64,000 nucleotides of DNA from the NCBI RefSeq assembly GCF_016906535.1, contig NC_057379.1, positions 868,001 to 932,000 of the forward strand, written 5' to 3'. A program made the translations under genes and the position numbers. The stretch is from Rhizoctonia solani (Eukaryota; Basidiomycota; Agaricomycetes; Cantharellales; Ceratobasidiaceae). Within the stretch, counting starts at the first letter, position 1. Each line of letters starts with the position of its first letter. Of the stretch, positions 1-11,399 are shown piece by piece. The notes beneath the pieces were generated by a model, which worked only from the letters and a program-made list of their open reading frames with translations, was not told the origin of the DNA and ran no database searches.

Positions 1-867
1 AGGCAAAAGGTGCATTGCTGTATCCTTTGCGCCGTCACTCTCCGGTCCAGACGAACGTGAGTCTCATATAGATTTACTTCTGATTTCTCCCCCCCCCCCT
101 ATTTGTGATTCGGAGGACTGATGATTGAAGGGGAACTCAGCTGCGGCGACTTACAGGCAAACACTGCACTCCATTCTCGTGTCAAGGGGCTCGCGTTTAT
201 GCGATTCCCGGGCCGTTGCCTCCTGACACTGTATTAGACTGCATTTTGGATGATGACGTTACGCAAACGGGAGTGCTTCACATTCTTGATGTTATAAGGT
301 GGCGGGGTACCGATGTGGCACAGTGCGAGGCGGACTTTAGGTAGGTCAAATTAGTAGTGTGTGTCATCATATCTGTGATGCTACTATATTGCTTCAGGTT
401 TTGGTTCCGTGATGCGCGACTAGCAGAGCTGGCCCCTCAACCAGAACCTACCCGGACAATTGCCGGGGCGAGACCGTACCCGCATCGTTTCCTAGGGGTG
501 CCTTACTACCTCCCTCCTCTTACACCTACCGTCTTCCTCCAAACAATCATTCCCATCGCCCAGGTCGCACAATCAGAGGCGAACTTCGACGGATATGGAA
601 ATGGATACCGGGGAAGGATCGGCAGGAGGAACCAAATCTGACGGTATTTTGTTGTACGTGCGCGAGGCGGGTTATACTCCCGGGGAAACCCCACTGAGCT
701 GTTGGATTCCTGCGACGCCCCTGAACGATACGATGGATAGCCAACCTCCGCTAGAATTATTTCAACGGTACGTTCCCCCCTGGGTCATACACAATGTCAT
801 TCGACTCTAATCAACCTCTGCCAGCCTGATTTCGAAACGAGCATCTGAATCGGACATGATGCAATAA
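1..867 (+). CDS. Snurportin-1 homologue, 3' part (5' end outside window)
   Basis: The deduced protein resembles the C-terminal cap-binding half of snurportin-1, the adaptor that binds the trimethylguanosine cap of spliceosomal U snRNPs and hands them to importin beta for nuclear import. Visible landmarks, in family order, are GKRC at the window start, TVLDCILDDD, VLHILDVIRWRGTDV with a following CEADFRFWFRD, the FLGVPYY segment, then SDGILLYVREAGYTPG and TPLSCWIP. Introns lie at about 56-152, 343-399 and 769-816; the last exon reads FQRLISKR and stops at 865-867. The importin-beta-binding N-terminus would lie upstream. Two frame changes are needed, near 206-212 (a CCCGGG run) and between about 550 and 595; each would be repaired by one extra base. 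Identity rests on ordered motif similarity, so family assignment is firm but the exact protein is not. Confidence 0.8.
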
Positions 868-972
868 AATCAATTATTCACGGTCTAGCAATTGTACATC
901 ATCCTCTGACCTCTCCAACACTTGTGCAATTACGGATGTATAATACAGCTCTATTCATATCAGAATATACTA

Positions 973-2257
973 CTATTCGACCTGTGTCACGCTCTTCCCT
1001 CGAGATTGCTTGTTTCGTCGCTTTCGTATACTGGTTGGTGTAACGGGCCGCTCAATCAATTCGGCAGATGTTACGGCGCTCGATGGTTTCTCGGATAACG
1101 ATGTTGGACTCGAGGGCTGGGATTTCTTGATCTTGGTCTTGAAGCTCGGGAGCGGTCCATTCCACCAGGTTCGAAGAACGAACAAAGTGACTAGGATGAC
1201 TATGCACAGGAGCGAGCATCCGTGTGAGTCCAAGCCTCGAGAGCGACGGGCTTCTCATCCGATCGCTTGGGGGCTCCCGAGCCGAGATCTCGAATGAATA
1301 TTGGCCCAAAACGGTTGATTCTGGGAAGACTGGACCAGGAATGAGAGGGGAGCGGGAAGAGGGTTGAGATGTGGGTGAATCGCTCGGACATGTGCAGTCT
1401 CTGGGTGTGTGCTTACCCGCCAGTGCGTGAGCGAAGCCCAGAACGCGGTGATCACCGGCGCCGTCCACAGATCGACAGCCGTCCAACCCCAAGGTAAAGC
1501 TTCTGGCGGTGTTCGGTCAACTCTCCACCCGCGAGGATCGAGCATATTCAAGAGGTTAACGAAAAAGAATCCGCCGTTTGTGAGGACCTAGAAGTTGTTG
1601 CATATAAAATGATTTAATATGTTCGATGACGAAACGACATGCAGAAATCTTACCCCAGATGTAATCAAAAGGGCCAATGGCGAGTTTGCGACGACGGGAT
1701 CTGGATGTTTTGCAATCAAGCTGGGGGCAAGTCGCATAACAGAAGCGCGCGACCGAATGCGTCAAAGACTGCGAGCGGGAGTTCGACTGAGAACCGGAAC
1801 GCGGGCGGCCTTTGTGTATACAAGGGTAAACTCGGATAATAAGCAATCCAAGCTGATCAGTGAGATGAGTCCGATTTGACCCACTCGGGAATAACCTCGT
1901 TTACGAGGACCTGAACGCCCATGAATAAAGTGTGATATTAGGGTATGTAAGGAAGCCTGGGTCAAGGAAAGTTGGGAACCTATTCGATGTGGGTTAATAT
2001 ATACATTTGTATTAGGATGGATTGGGTTTAACTTACACATTATTGCTTCCCCTCCGAACAAAATGAGTGCTGTTATCCAAGGTGAGACCTGAGTATCTAC
2101 GTTGCTCGTCCCTCCTCCTTTGAGCTTCTTAATCTGCCGTAGCACTATTGCAAGACGAAAGGCTCCAATGAGATCCATCAACGGGAATGATACTCCCCAT
2201 ATCTCAAACGGAGGAGCGCAACCAATCGAGGGCAGCAGAGACAGAGGTGAGACTCAT
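973..2257 (-). CDS. Multi-pass membrane protein, TRIC cation-channel-like
   Basis: Several hydrophobic segments are spread over about five exons. The N-terminal part reads MSLTSVSAALDWLR, then FPLMDLIGAFRLA, a basic stretch (RQIKKLKGG) and a hydrophobic PWITALILFGGEA. This spacing resembles TRIC (TMEM38) channels, whose first helices carry FPVFDL, a loop and ASWLCAMLHCFGS. Further exons contain ELPLAVFDAFGRALLLCD, SPLALLITSG, NLLNMLDPRGW, LPWGWTAVDLWTAP and a last helix LLCIVILVTLFVLRTWW, followed by a basic Ser-rich tail. TRIC channels conduct monovalent cations in endomembranes and balance charge during Ca2+ release. The frame breaks at the N-terminus (about 2203) and at 1722-1726 (a run of five G on the plus strand) would each be repaired by one more base. 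The start at 2257 is the first Met in the repaired frame. TRIC membership is an inference; a different fungal membrane family is possible. Confidence 0.55.
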
Positions 2258-3017
2258 AGGACGAAGATACGCTCCAAGAAGATAGCCCGTAGCCCACTTA
2301 TATAAAGTTGTTCTCCTTATCACCCTGGTTTCAAAATGCCGCGTCCGGCCAGCAGGCGGTAAGCGTGTCGTGGGGGGTCAAGTGGGTTATGACGCAAGAT
2401 TAGGATCGTCGCGTTCATCATAAGCCGGGCCCGTCAGGATTCGGAATTAGCTTTATAGTTGCAACCACATCACGTCTATACGTGTCGTCTCTATGCCTGC
2501 CCAGGACGAGTTTATCTTTATAGTTGCAACCACATCACGTCTATACGTGTCGTCTCTATGCCTGCTCCAGGACGAGTTTATTTCTCACCATGATCTGGGT
2601 ATCTGCTAGACAATACATATACTGAAGTATGAATACGAGGGTATGAAGCAGCAGCGCCACAGCTGTATTCGGGGTCTCGAGCGAACTTGAAGTTCAAGTC
2701 GAGCACGCAGCGATATCGATGCCATGCTTTGCTTCTATAACAAGTAATAGGGCTCGCCGCGATTGAGTGAGATCATCATCCGGTGATAGTCGTTTATATG
2801 TCTGCTTGAACCGCTAACTTTTGATATACACCTTGATAAATCCAAAGTGACACCTGAGCCACCCAATACTGGCTCTAAGATAAAGTGCATATAACCACGT
2901 ACATCCAACACACTCACAAGAATAGGAAGACCCCTGGCACCGCTTAGTCGCTTGCCTTGCTCTTGAATTAGGTTTCCCGCTTTCACGTCCATACCGATCC
3001 CGAACCCAGTACCCAGA
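2258..3017. other. Intergenic region between divergent membrane-protein and FluG-like genes
   Basis: No open frame with recognisable protein similarity. It holds the two 65-base tandem copies at 2451-2581 and the likely promoters of both flanking divergent genes. Confidence 0.5.
2451..2581. repeat. 65-base perfect-to-near-perfect tandem duplication
   Basis: Two head-to-tail copies starting CTTTATAGTTGCAACC and ending GACGAGTTTAT, at 2451-2515 and 2516-2581. They differ by a single inserted T (CTGCCCAGG against CTGCTCCAGG). Confidence 0.95.
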
Positions 3018-6000
3018 ATGGCAAGGCCATCGAGCGACACACTTTCTCGCTTGCAAAAAGCCATAGACCTGATCCCTCTCATAGACAACCACGCTCACAA
3101 CGTCTTTCAAACCTATGATCCTTCGGAGAAATACCCTCGGGAGAGTCTTGTTTCTGAAGCGACCGGCGGCGCACTCAATGACTCAATCCATTCATTGCCG
3201 CATTTGCGCATGCGGAAACAACTCGCTCGGTTCCTAGGACTTCCCGGATGCTTCTTGGCACACAATCCAAACCAGAGCGCGGAGCAGGAACTATGAGACC
3301 TTTTGTCGAGATCTAATTAAGGTGGCAGGTATTCAAATTATTCTGTTCGACGATGGTATCGTGAACGAGTTTTGCCATCCAATCTCTTGGCATGACCGAC
3401 TGACGCCATACCCCAACAAACGAGTTGTTAGAATAGAAACATTGTTCGAGGTGAGTTGAGGAATCTGCAGATTTTGTAAATCGTATTTAAACAGATGCGC
3501 ACCAATTCAGTCTATTGTGGCCGCGGTTGGCCCTCAGGCCGCGTTTGATGATTTCATACATGCGATCAAGGGGTTCGTCGATGACCAGGAGGTTGTAGGA
3601 TTCAAGTCCATCGCCGCATATAGATCTGGCTTGGACGTTCAACCGTCAAATATGGAGACTGGTTCTGCTACGAGTAATGCACCTATTCAATTCGTCGAAC
3701 AAAGCATGGAGCAAGCAACCGATAGTATTCCACCCTTCCGAGTTGAACATCCAGTCGTGGTAAAATGGTTGCTTAACACCACTTTATCCATCATTTCTGG
3801 GCGAGGGAAACCAAGTGAGCACTTTTGATTCTATAAAACGTTTGCACTGAAGCTCAAACACTTGTTCCCTTTGAAGTACAATTCCATACTGGGTTAGCTT
3901 CTCTCTTTATAAACAATTCGAGCTTGGAACTAAATCTTTGAGAAGGCTTGGTGATAACGATATCGATCTTATCAAATCCGACGCCTCCCATCTCCAACCG
4001 TTGATCAAGGCATATCCCAATGTTCCCTTTGTCCTACTTCATTCAGGCTACCCATATGCTCGACAGGCCGGATATTTAGCCACCGTGTATTCCAATGTCT
4101 ATCGTGAGTCTTTCTTCGCACCCGGGATATTCTAGAAGGCCTCCGCTAACCTTTGGCTTTCTCAGTCGACTTTGGACTAGCGATTCCTTTGCTCTCGGAA
4201 GTGGTCAACGCGACTTGGTGCACCAATTGATGGAGATTGCCCGACAAACAAACTGCTTTGGTCCTCAGATGCAGCATACCATCCGGAACGATTTTACTTG
4301 GGAGCCCTACAATCGCGACAGGCCCTGCTGAGGTGAGTTTCCATCGTTTCCTTTCTGGGTCCCCCTGACCCGGGCATGTATTGGCTGTAATAGGTGCTTG
4401 CAGAGTACACCGACCGACAAGAAATTCAATTTGAAGAGGCACTCGAGATCGCAAAACGATTGTTCTTCGAGAACAGCAATAAGCTTTATAAACTGGGTGT
4501 CAAGTATACTGAATTGGACCACGCTACACCTTCCGATTCAGCAACACCGCCAGAACACACAGCCACAACTGAGGTTGAGAAGCTGACAAGAATACCTAAC
4601 AACCTTGATTTGAAAGGCTCGATTTCATTTATCAAATCCCAAGGCATTAAATTTATTCGTTTAACATGGGTCGACTACGTCAACATGATTCGATATAGAG
4701 TCATCCCCAATTGCTCACTTCGCGTCCGTTTCGGGGAATAACTTATCTCGGGCTTCGCGGGTTCTTCTTTGCAGAGGATAGCTGAATCTGGACCTGGAGT
4801 AGTCCGAGTCGGTCTGTCTCTGGGTGTCCAAGATAGCATGCCAGCCGGTGGTGTGGTATCGGGTGATGTGGAATTGAAGGCAGACTATTCGAGCATGTGG
4901 AAAGCGCCGTTTGCTCCTGGCCACGCATACATGATGGGTAGATTCTTCGAGAAGGAGCATTCTCAGAGGAGCTGGGGAATCGGACATTTGTCCTCGCACA
5001 ATCTTGCACAAGATAATTCAGTACGTCGAATTGAGCATGTCATCGGGTTCTAAATCTAACGAGAGATGGCCGGTTTTAGGCGCGCCGAACGCGAACTCGA
5101 CGCTAGATTCTTAGTCGGATTTGAGACTGAATTCATTCTCCTCGACCATAGTAACAGCCCAATACGTACCGGTCCATGGTCCTCTTCCCAGAAACTCCAG
5201 TGTGGACCTGCCGCGGACTGTGTACACGAGATTGCACAGTGTATCATAGATGCTGGAATCAAACTGGAGATGTATCATGCTGAGAGTGCACGTGGTCAGG
5301 TATGTCCCGAACTCCTTTTTGCCGTCGTTGTCACTGACCATTGGTTAGTATGAAGTTGTAACGGGACCACTGCCTCCTCTACAAGCAGCAGACGCTCTGG
5401 TCTCCACTCGGGAGATTATATACAATGTTGCCCGTAAATATGGGTATAGGGCAACTCTGAGTCCCAGACTCTATTCCAACCAATGTAAAGTCTTCAGCGC
5501 TTACTTGAGCATAGAGCTTTATTACTTATGTACTATCTTCAGCCGGTACCGCGTGCCATGCGCATATATCCGTACAAAGTCCTCGGTCCAACACACCTTC
5601 TAATCATCCAGACATCCCGTCACTTCCATCAGACCTAGCTTCCCTTATGGCTGGCCTACTCGAAAACCTCGTATCCGTTTGTGCTTTCACTCTCCCCGTT
5701 GATGCCTGTTACTCGCGAGTCATGGATGGAGTTTGGAGTGGTGGATCTTGGGTGTGCTGGGGGCGAGAAAACAAGGAGGCCCCGCTTCGCCTCTGTGGCT
5801 CTGGTAAAGGGTTTAATATCGAGATCAAATCTTTTGATGGCACTGCGAATCCCTACTTGGGCTTAGCGGCCGTGCTTGGGGCTGGTGTTGCTGGTTTGTC
5901 AGCCAAGAAAGTGCTCGAGATGAGAAATTGCGTGTGGCGGCCTCGCTGACGGACAACAGCGGAACGACATGCATATTACAGCCCGGATGCCAACCCAGTC

Positions 6001-6245
6001 CCCGGTGCTTGAGCCAGGACTCGGCCTGAACATGGACTTTATTCGAACCTGGCTCCCAGAAAGTGCATGGGAGGTATTTAAATCTGTACGAGAGGTAAAT
6101 AGCACCCCCCAAATCTCCCGCACCGCAGCTGACTGGGCCCATTTAGGATGAACGAAATAACCTAAAATCCCTCAAACAGAATAAAGAACATTCCGATTTA
6201 AGCTGGAAAGAACTGTCTGCCATAGTTTGTCAAGAACACTATTAA
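3018..6245 (+). CDS. FluG-like protein: amidohydrolase fused to glutamine synthetase
   Basis: Two enzyme-like domains are joined in one multi-exon gene. The N-terminal half starts MARPSSDTLSRL and carries the metal-binding amidohydrolase motif DNHAHN, then FDDGIVNEF and WHDRLTPYP. It is followed by a barrel segment with VPFVLLHSGYPYARQAGYLA. The C-terminal half is glutamine-synthetase-like: VGFETEFILLD with the catalytic Glu pair, YHAESARGQYEV, ACHAHISV in place of the usual NMHxHxSL, and RENKEAPLRLC followed by NIEIKSFDGTANPYLGLAA. The last exon reads DERNNLKSLKQ and stops at 6243-6245. Aspergillus FluG, of the same architecture, is needed for asexual sporulation and secondary metabolism; plant relatives are nodulin/GS fusions. 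The substrate is unknown. The frame breaks near 3240 and again near 5930, both probably sequence errors. The broad domain identity is secure. Confidence 0.85.
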
Positions 6246-7734
6246 GGCTGCTTTTATGATCCTATAATAGATAGATTCTCGGCTGGGTTGTTACGTATTC
6301 CAGATCCCAAGATTACTGAAAGCATTTAAATCCAATACACTGCATTACTCCTATTATTATTTTTCTTAACTACAAGAAGGTCCAAGTCACCTGGATCAAG
6401 CCTTTCCGGCGTTGAGATCTAGAATATCACCATGGTTGGTCGGCTGGGTGTCGAAGATCAGCCGTAAGATATCTCGGCATTGTGTCTACATTCTTCGGAT
6501 GGAAGCACTAACCCGGCCGCGTGTTGCAAATATCAAGCGCGTTTGTACTGTCATCCCCGACGCGACCAAACAAACCCCGCACATGTAACCTTTCGATTGG
6601 AATACTGACAGCGCATTGCCAGAGACTTGGCGAATTCGGCCATGAGTAAATATATGCGTAGTGCTGTAGTAGCCACCGAGCAATGCCAACTTTGCACGTT
6701 GTTCCCAGGAGGCTGCGATGCGCGCGTCTGCTTCACACCTGCGATGCGCGCGTCTGCTTCTACACTGGATATTACGAACATCCCTAGCTTGATCTGGTAA
6801 TAGAAGCAAAGGATAGGCCTTGTCTGCAGTGCCCCTATCCTCCAGCATATAAACCACGGCTGTCGAATACATCTATCTATCATACAACAACTTGACCCCC
6901 TACAATCTCAACTGTCTCAAGCGTCTTAAATTCTTAATCGCATATTCAACTTATTTCCACTTTGTATGTACAGACTGAAACAATAGTGTGGTGAAGCTGC
7001 TTCGCTTTTATCTGACTCGTACTTCCCGTCCAGATAAACACAGTACACTCACTATGTGTTGGCTACAAATAGAGGATCGCAACGGCCAGAATATGGGCAC
7101 ACCCCTGTTGATTGCGAAAGTATAACTTGTCCATATTCTAGCGCATATATCCGCAGCGACGCGGGCACGGTCAAGTGAGTGTCATGTGTGTAAGGGTTAT
7201 TTGAATGTGTATCAACCCATTGTATTCCCAGTCCTTTACATTTACAAGCCCAGTCTCGACCTTCCAATACCCAATCTAATTTAATCCACGCTCTGGAAAA
7301 CACCCTGGGAGCCACACAAGCCGCCAACGCTAACTTTATCCATCTTTCGTTTACTTGTGTAAATTATTTCATCCTATTTGTACATCGATCTGTTTCTATC
7401 TATAGTCATATTATTGATATAGCATCGTTCTATACCTCCTATTCATATATACCTATCCACTTTTATTCGAAATAATTGATTCAGATTTACCAACTTAATT
7501 TGGACCGAACAGATATCAATCAGGTAGTTGTTATCATGTAAGAATCAATAAATACAAGGCGTCGTGCTGTCGTTGAAGATGACTATAATATGAAGATACA
7601 TGAAAGCTGAAATACACCCAAACCTAAAAAGAGAGTAGCTCCTCGATCGATTTGCAGTAAGACAAGAAGTGGCATCGGCATTTCCGGGATAGAACCACGC
7701 TGCTAGTGCCTATAAAGGATACATCCGTCGTTGG
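6246..7734. other. Intergenic region
   Basis: No supported gene. Short open frames on both strands lack recognisable similarity. The stretch contains the 26-base-period repeat at 6713-6760 and is AT-rich from about 7320 to 7620, as expected for 3' and promoter sequence. Confidence 0.5.
6713..6760. repeat. Short direct repeat, period 26 bases
   Basis: The 22-base block starting CTGCGATGCGCGCGTC occurs at 6713-6734 and again, identical, at 6739-6760, separated by ACAC. Confidence 0.9.
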
Positions 7735-10259
7735 TTAAATAAGCTGCTGCGGCCGAACAAAGGGACACTTACAATGATGGTAAAAAGCCAACCTGATCAA
7801 CCCTTCCGACCAGTTGGTTCGGCCGTCTTGAGTGACCGAATTGACCAGGAACAGGCGCCCACTATTATAACAATCTCGAAATGATCTAGACCGGCATGAG
7901 GCAGTGCGTTTTATGACATGTGAGATGAGCATCGTACCAAATAATAATGTAAGGGGCGTGTTGACGATCCATGCAACGAGCACAAGGAGCGGGACCCAGA
8001 GAAGGGCAAATTGAATGGCAAGGTCGATACTTGTTGCTTTCGCGATGGGTTCCGGAGGGGTAACGTTTTGTGAAAGCAGCGACCTGCGGATGAAAAACAT
8101 AGACGCGTTGAGCCCATCCCCAGCGTAGGAAAGGAGGGGGAGCAAGACCAGGCCGAACCACTAAATATGTGCCTTAGAGTAAGAGGCCTAATCTGTAACA
8201 AATAAGGTCACTTGCCTCGTCGGTAAACATCTTTTTCTCGTCTACTTGTTCTCGGATGGGTTTGATCGCGACGACCAACTATGGAAAGCGCCAAACTTAG
8301 CTCCGAGTATAAAGTAGTAAAACTCAGGCACTTACGCATTCAGCGGTGACAGTGATCATCCCAACCGAGATTATCAGCAAGACCAATGCTGGCCACGGTC
8401 CTACCTCAGGCTTGTGGTGCCCATCCGTGTCCCTCGGCGTGACTTGCATCCCCTTGTTCTCTCTCGAGGAGCGCCGTAGCCTTTTCACGATCTTCGTCAT
8501 GATACACGAGGTTGGTGGAAGAAGAGTAAGCATGGGGGGTGTAGTTGACCGTTTCTGGTCAAAGTAAGGGGCTGGAGTGTGCCCAGGAGTCATTGCATAG
8601 CCAGCATCGTGCACGGCCACAGCTTCGCCTTCTTCAAATTTTTGCGTCAAGGATCGTTTTTTTTACCGCCGGGTGGGTTGTGCAAGTAGATACGAGATCC
8701 AATGTAGCTAAATCGGGACCTCAGTGATCGTAAGGCTGGGCAAAATGAGTTGGGCTTACATGACAAAGAGAATAACCGAGATACCACGGCTTAGTGATAG
8801 TATCATTCCTCGAGTCGAATCGGACACTGCAACAACCTGGGCTGCGACTTCCATTGCATGTACGGAAGCTTTGTGTTTTTCTCGCCATCAGCGACTGCAC
8901 GAGCTAACAAACGGGCGGCATGTGCAGCTGAGCTATTGGTCGAGCCCTTCTCGAGTTCAACAAGCGTAGCGTTTGCAAACTGGGGAGCATAAGTGAGAGG
9001 GTGCTGATAGGGAGAGCGGTATAGAATGCAGCGGGAACGACAAGTGCGAGCACACTAATAGATAGGTCAGGCATTGCATACCAAGTGAGAACTGAATAAC
9101 GTACCCGACAGTGAGCAAGCTTTGATTGAGCTCCGTTACGCGGGGCTTCAAGTTTTTTGCGCCCAAATTTTTGAGCCACCAGCAAGAAAAGCTGCTCCGG
9201 GTACGAGGGCATGCAACAAGACCACTCCGACGATGGTCGCCTGGAGCAACCTAAGCTCGCATTTCATCAACAAGAACCAAGCGAGTACAACCTCAACCAC
9301 GTTGTGGAGGGTAATGATGATAAGATCACCAATAGACTATCAAGGAATAAGAAATTATACATCCCCGCTCGTGAATATAGACTTACCTCTCCACAGTATA
9401 GGGCCAACTGCTCTCCCGCAAACTCGCAAATGTTTTCCAGAGGGATGATCGCAATGAACGACACTGTATCGAGGTCTGAATACCAGTTTAATCTCAAAAA
9501 TCCAAAAGGCTCACATATAAACAAGTAGACGTAATCTTCATAGTCTGATTTTTTCTTATCCTTCACAAATGGCTGGGCAACTTTCCATCCCCAAACCCAT
9601 GCCAATGGAATAAACACAAATAGAATATTTAGCCCTAACCAATAGTATTAGAACAGCGATCACAATAGAATTAAACTGAATACTCACAGCTACACGTAAC
9701 AATCGCCTTGAGGCTAGCCCACAATCCAGGCACCTCGTGACCACGCTCTCGGATCCGATGACCTTGAAACTTGAGCTTGAAGTTTTGCCATTTGGAGACG
9801 GGTGGGCCAGGGGGAGCAGGAGTCCCGGTGGACGCATGTCGAAGCTGAGTTGGGCCCAAGCTCGCTCGGCTGAATCGCTTAGACTGGTCCGCCGAGTGAA
9901 GTTCTTGGGTGCTGCCTAGCGAAAAGCGACCTTTGTTTCGTTGGTATCCGGGGCTCCATGGATCGGCGTAGGCTCCAGAGCTCCCAGTTCGTTGGTGAGT
10001 AAAGGCTGGGCGTATGTGGGCACGACCATTTCCTGCTTGATCAGCAGGAACTCGTGCATACTGGGTCCCGGGTGGAGTCGTGGATCCTGGGACTAGAGTC
10101 TCTGTCGAACCTATCGGGTAGATCAATATATGTCGATTATAAATGAACCATATTAGTACTACCCCTGAAAGGCTCAGCTTGAGGGAAATCAGGTGCTTCA
10201 TGGTTGTGTCCGTCCTCTTCGACATCCAAATCGCGTACTGGAGCATACTGGCCCGACAT
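7735..10259 (-). CDS. Ca2+/H+ (cation/proton) exchanger of the CAX/VCX1 type
   Basis: The protein begins MSGQYAPVRDLDVEEDGHNH, a hydrophilic cytosolic tail that runs on through a Ser/Thr/Pro-rich segment to SKWQNFKLKFQGHRIRERGHEVPG. It then has the family's LKAIVT entry and FIPLAWVWGW helix. The first cation-binding repeat follows: FIAIIPLENICEFAGEQLAL, a helix with LHNVVEVVLAWFLL, then IVGVVL and PGAAFLAGG. After an acidic/basic loop the second repeat has WPALVLLIISVGMITVTAE, LVLLPLLSYAGDGLNAS, IQFALLWVPLLVLVAWIVNTP and NSVTQDGRTNWSEG. These enzymes use the proton gradient to load Ca2+ (some Na+ or Mn2+) into the vacuole. The second repeat has SYAGDG where classical CAX proteins have GNAAEH. 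One T appears missing at 7850-7851, which breaks the frame just before NSVTQDG. About eight introns. Confidence 0.85.
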
Positions 10260-11399
10260 GATCTGTGATGGGCAGAGGGCAGAATGAGATGGAGGCGGGG
10301 GGACTTGGCACAGATAGTGCAATAACGCCAGGGCTTTTGTACGTGCTCAGCGCGTCTGATTATGTAAATCCAATTGAGGGCTTCTCAGGTACGGCGTTCA
10401 CAGCTTTCCCCGGTGATCCAGGTCCCGACTCGGATATTCCGGTCCAATCTTCCCAATTTTCCCATTGGCTTCAATTTTTCGAACTCCTCTCTTTGGAATG
10501 AGCGCTGAGAATGACTTTATTTTTTCTTATTCTTATAGAGTGGTTCGAGAGCAATGGTTGAAGTTAGAGGGGCCAAAGCTAGAAAGGTAGGGGCTGTGCT
10601 GCCCTTTCGCTTCCGAAACGCGCTCGTGAGCCAAAAATAGCGGTGCAATTCAGTAATTGAATCGGCCTGTGCGGACTAACGAGCACCAGCCTCAGTCGTG
10701 ACTGGCTCAATACTGGCAGTGGGCTTATAGCCCACTGTTTGTATATGGTTACCCCTCGGGCAGGGCGCTGTATATTACTATAAATACCTCCGGTGTAGTA
10801 TGGGATACAGCGGGGCAAAGCATCCGATCGCGAAGTAGTGTAACCCCAATGTCCCCAATGTTCGCACGTGTGACAAGGGTGATCGGAGACTCAATTTGAC
10901 CTGACCATACTCTATCACCTGAAATGAAGACGGACAAAGCCCCCCAATGGATATCAGATTGATACAATAACAACGCCGTAGTCACATCACGCGCAGGTGG
11001 ATGCATTGAAAGATATGGTCAATTGCTGTGCACCTCATTGACAGCATCAAACTTCTGAGGAAATGGAAGTATAGGCTAAAGATGGACTGTTGGCTTGTAT
11101 ATCGTAGGAATATCGTGGGTCCACCTATCGATATTAAACATCGCAGATATGCCTGACAGAATCGCCGGGCATTTCGAATAAATGATCAACATTGCAAAAT
11201 GAGGATGAAAATAGTTAAATTGGTGGCTGTGCGTGGGCCAGGTGCACACACAAAAACTAGAAAACATCCTCAGACAGCAAGCAGTGGAGGTGGCAGTATC
11301 ATGATATCAATTGAGATGTGATCATATTAATATTACAACAGATTCAGGCATCCGGACATATTAATATTACAACAGATTTCAGGCATCCGGACCGAACCG
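10260..11399. other. Intergenic region
   Basis: No coding stretch that I can support. The first part is the promoter of the exchanger. A 34-base tandem repeat sits at 11323-11391. Confidence 0.5.
11323..11391. repeat. 34-base tandem duplication
   Basis: Unit CATATTAATATTACAACAGA...CATCCGGA occurs twice head to tail, at 11323-11356 and 11357-11391; the second copy has one extra T in a T run (GATTC against GATTTC). Confidence 0.93.
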
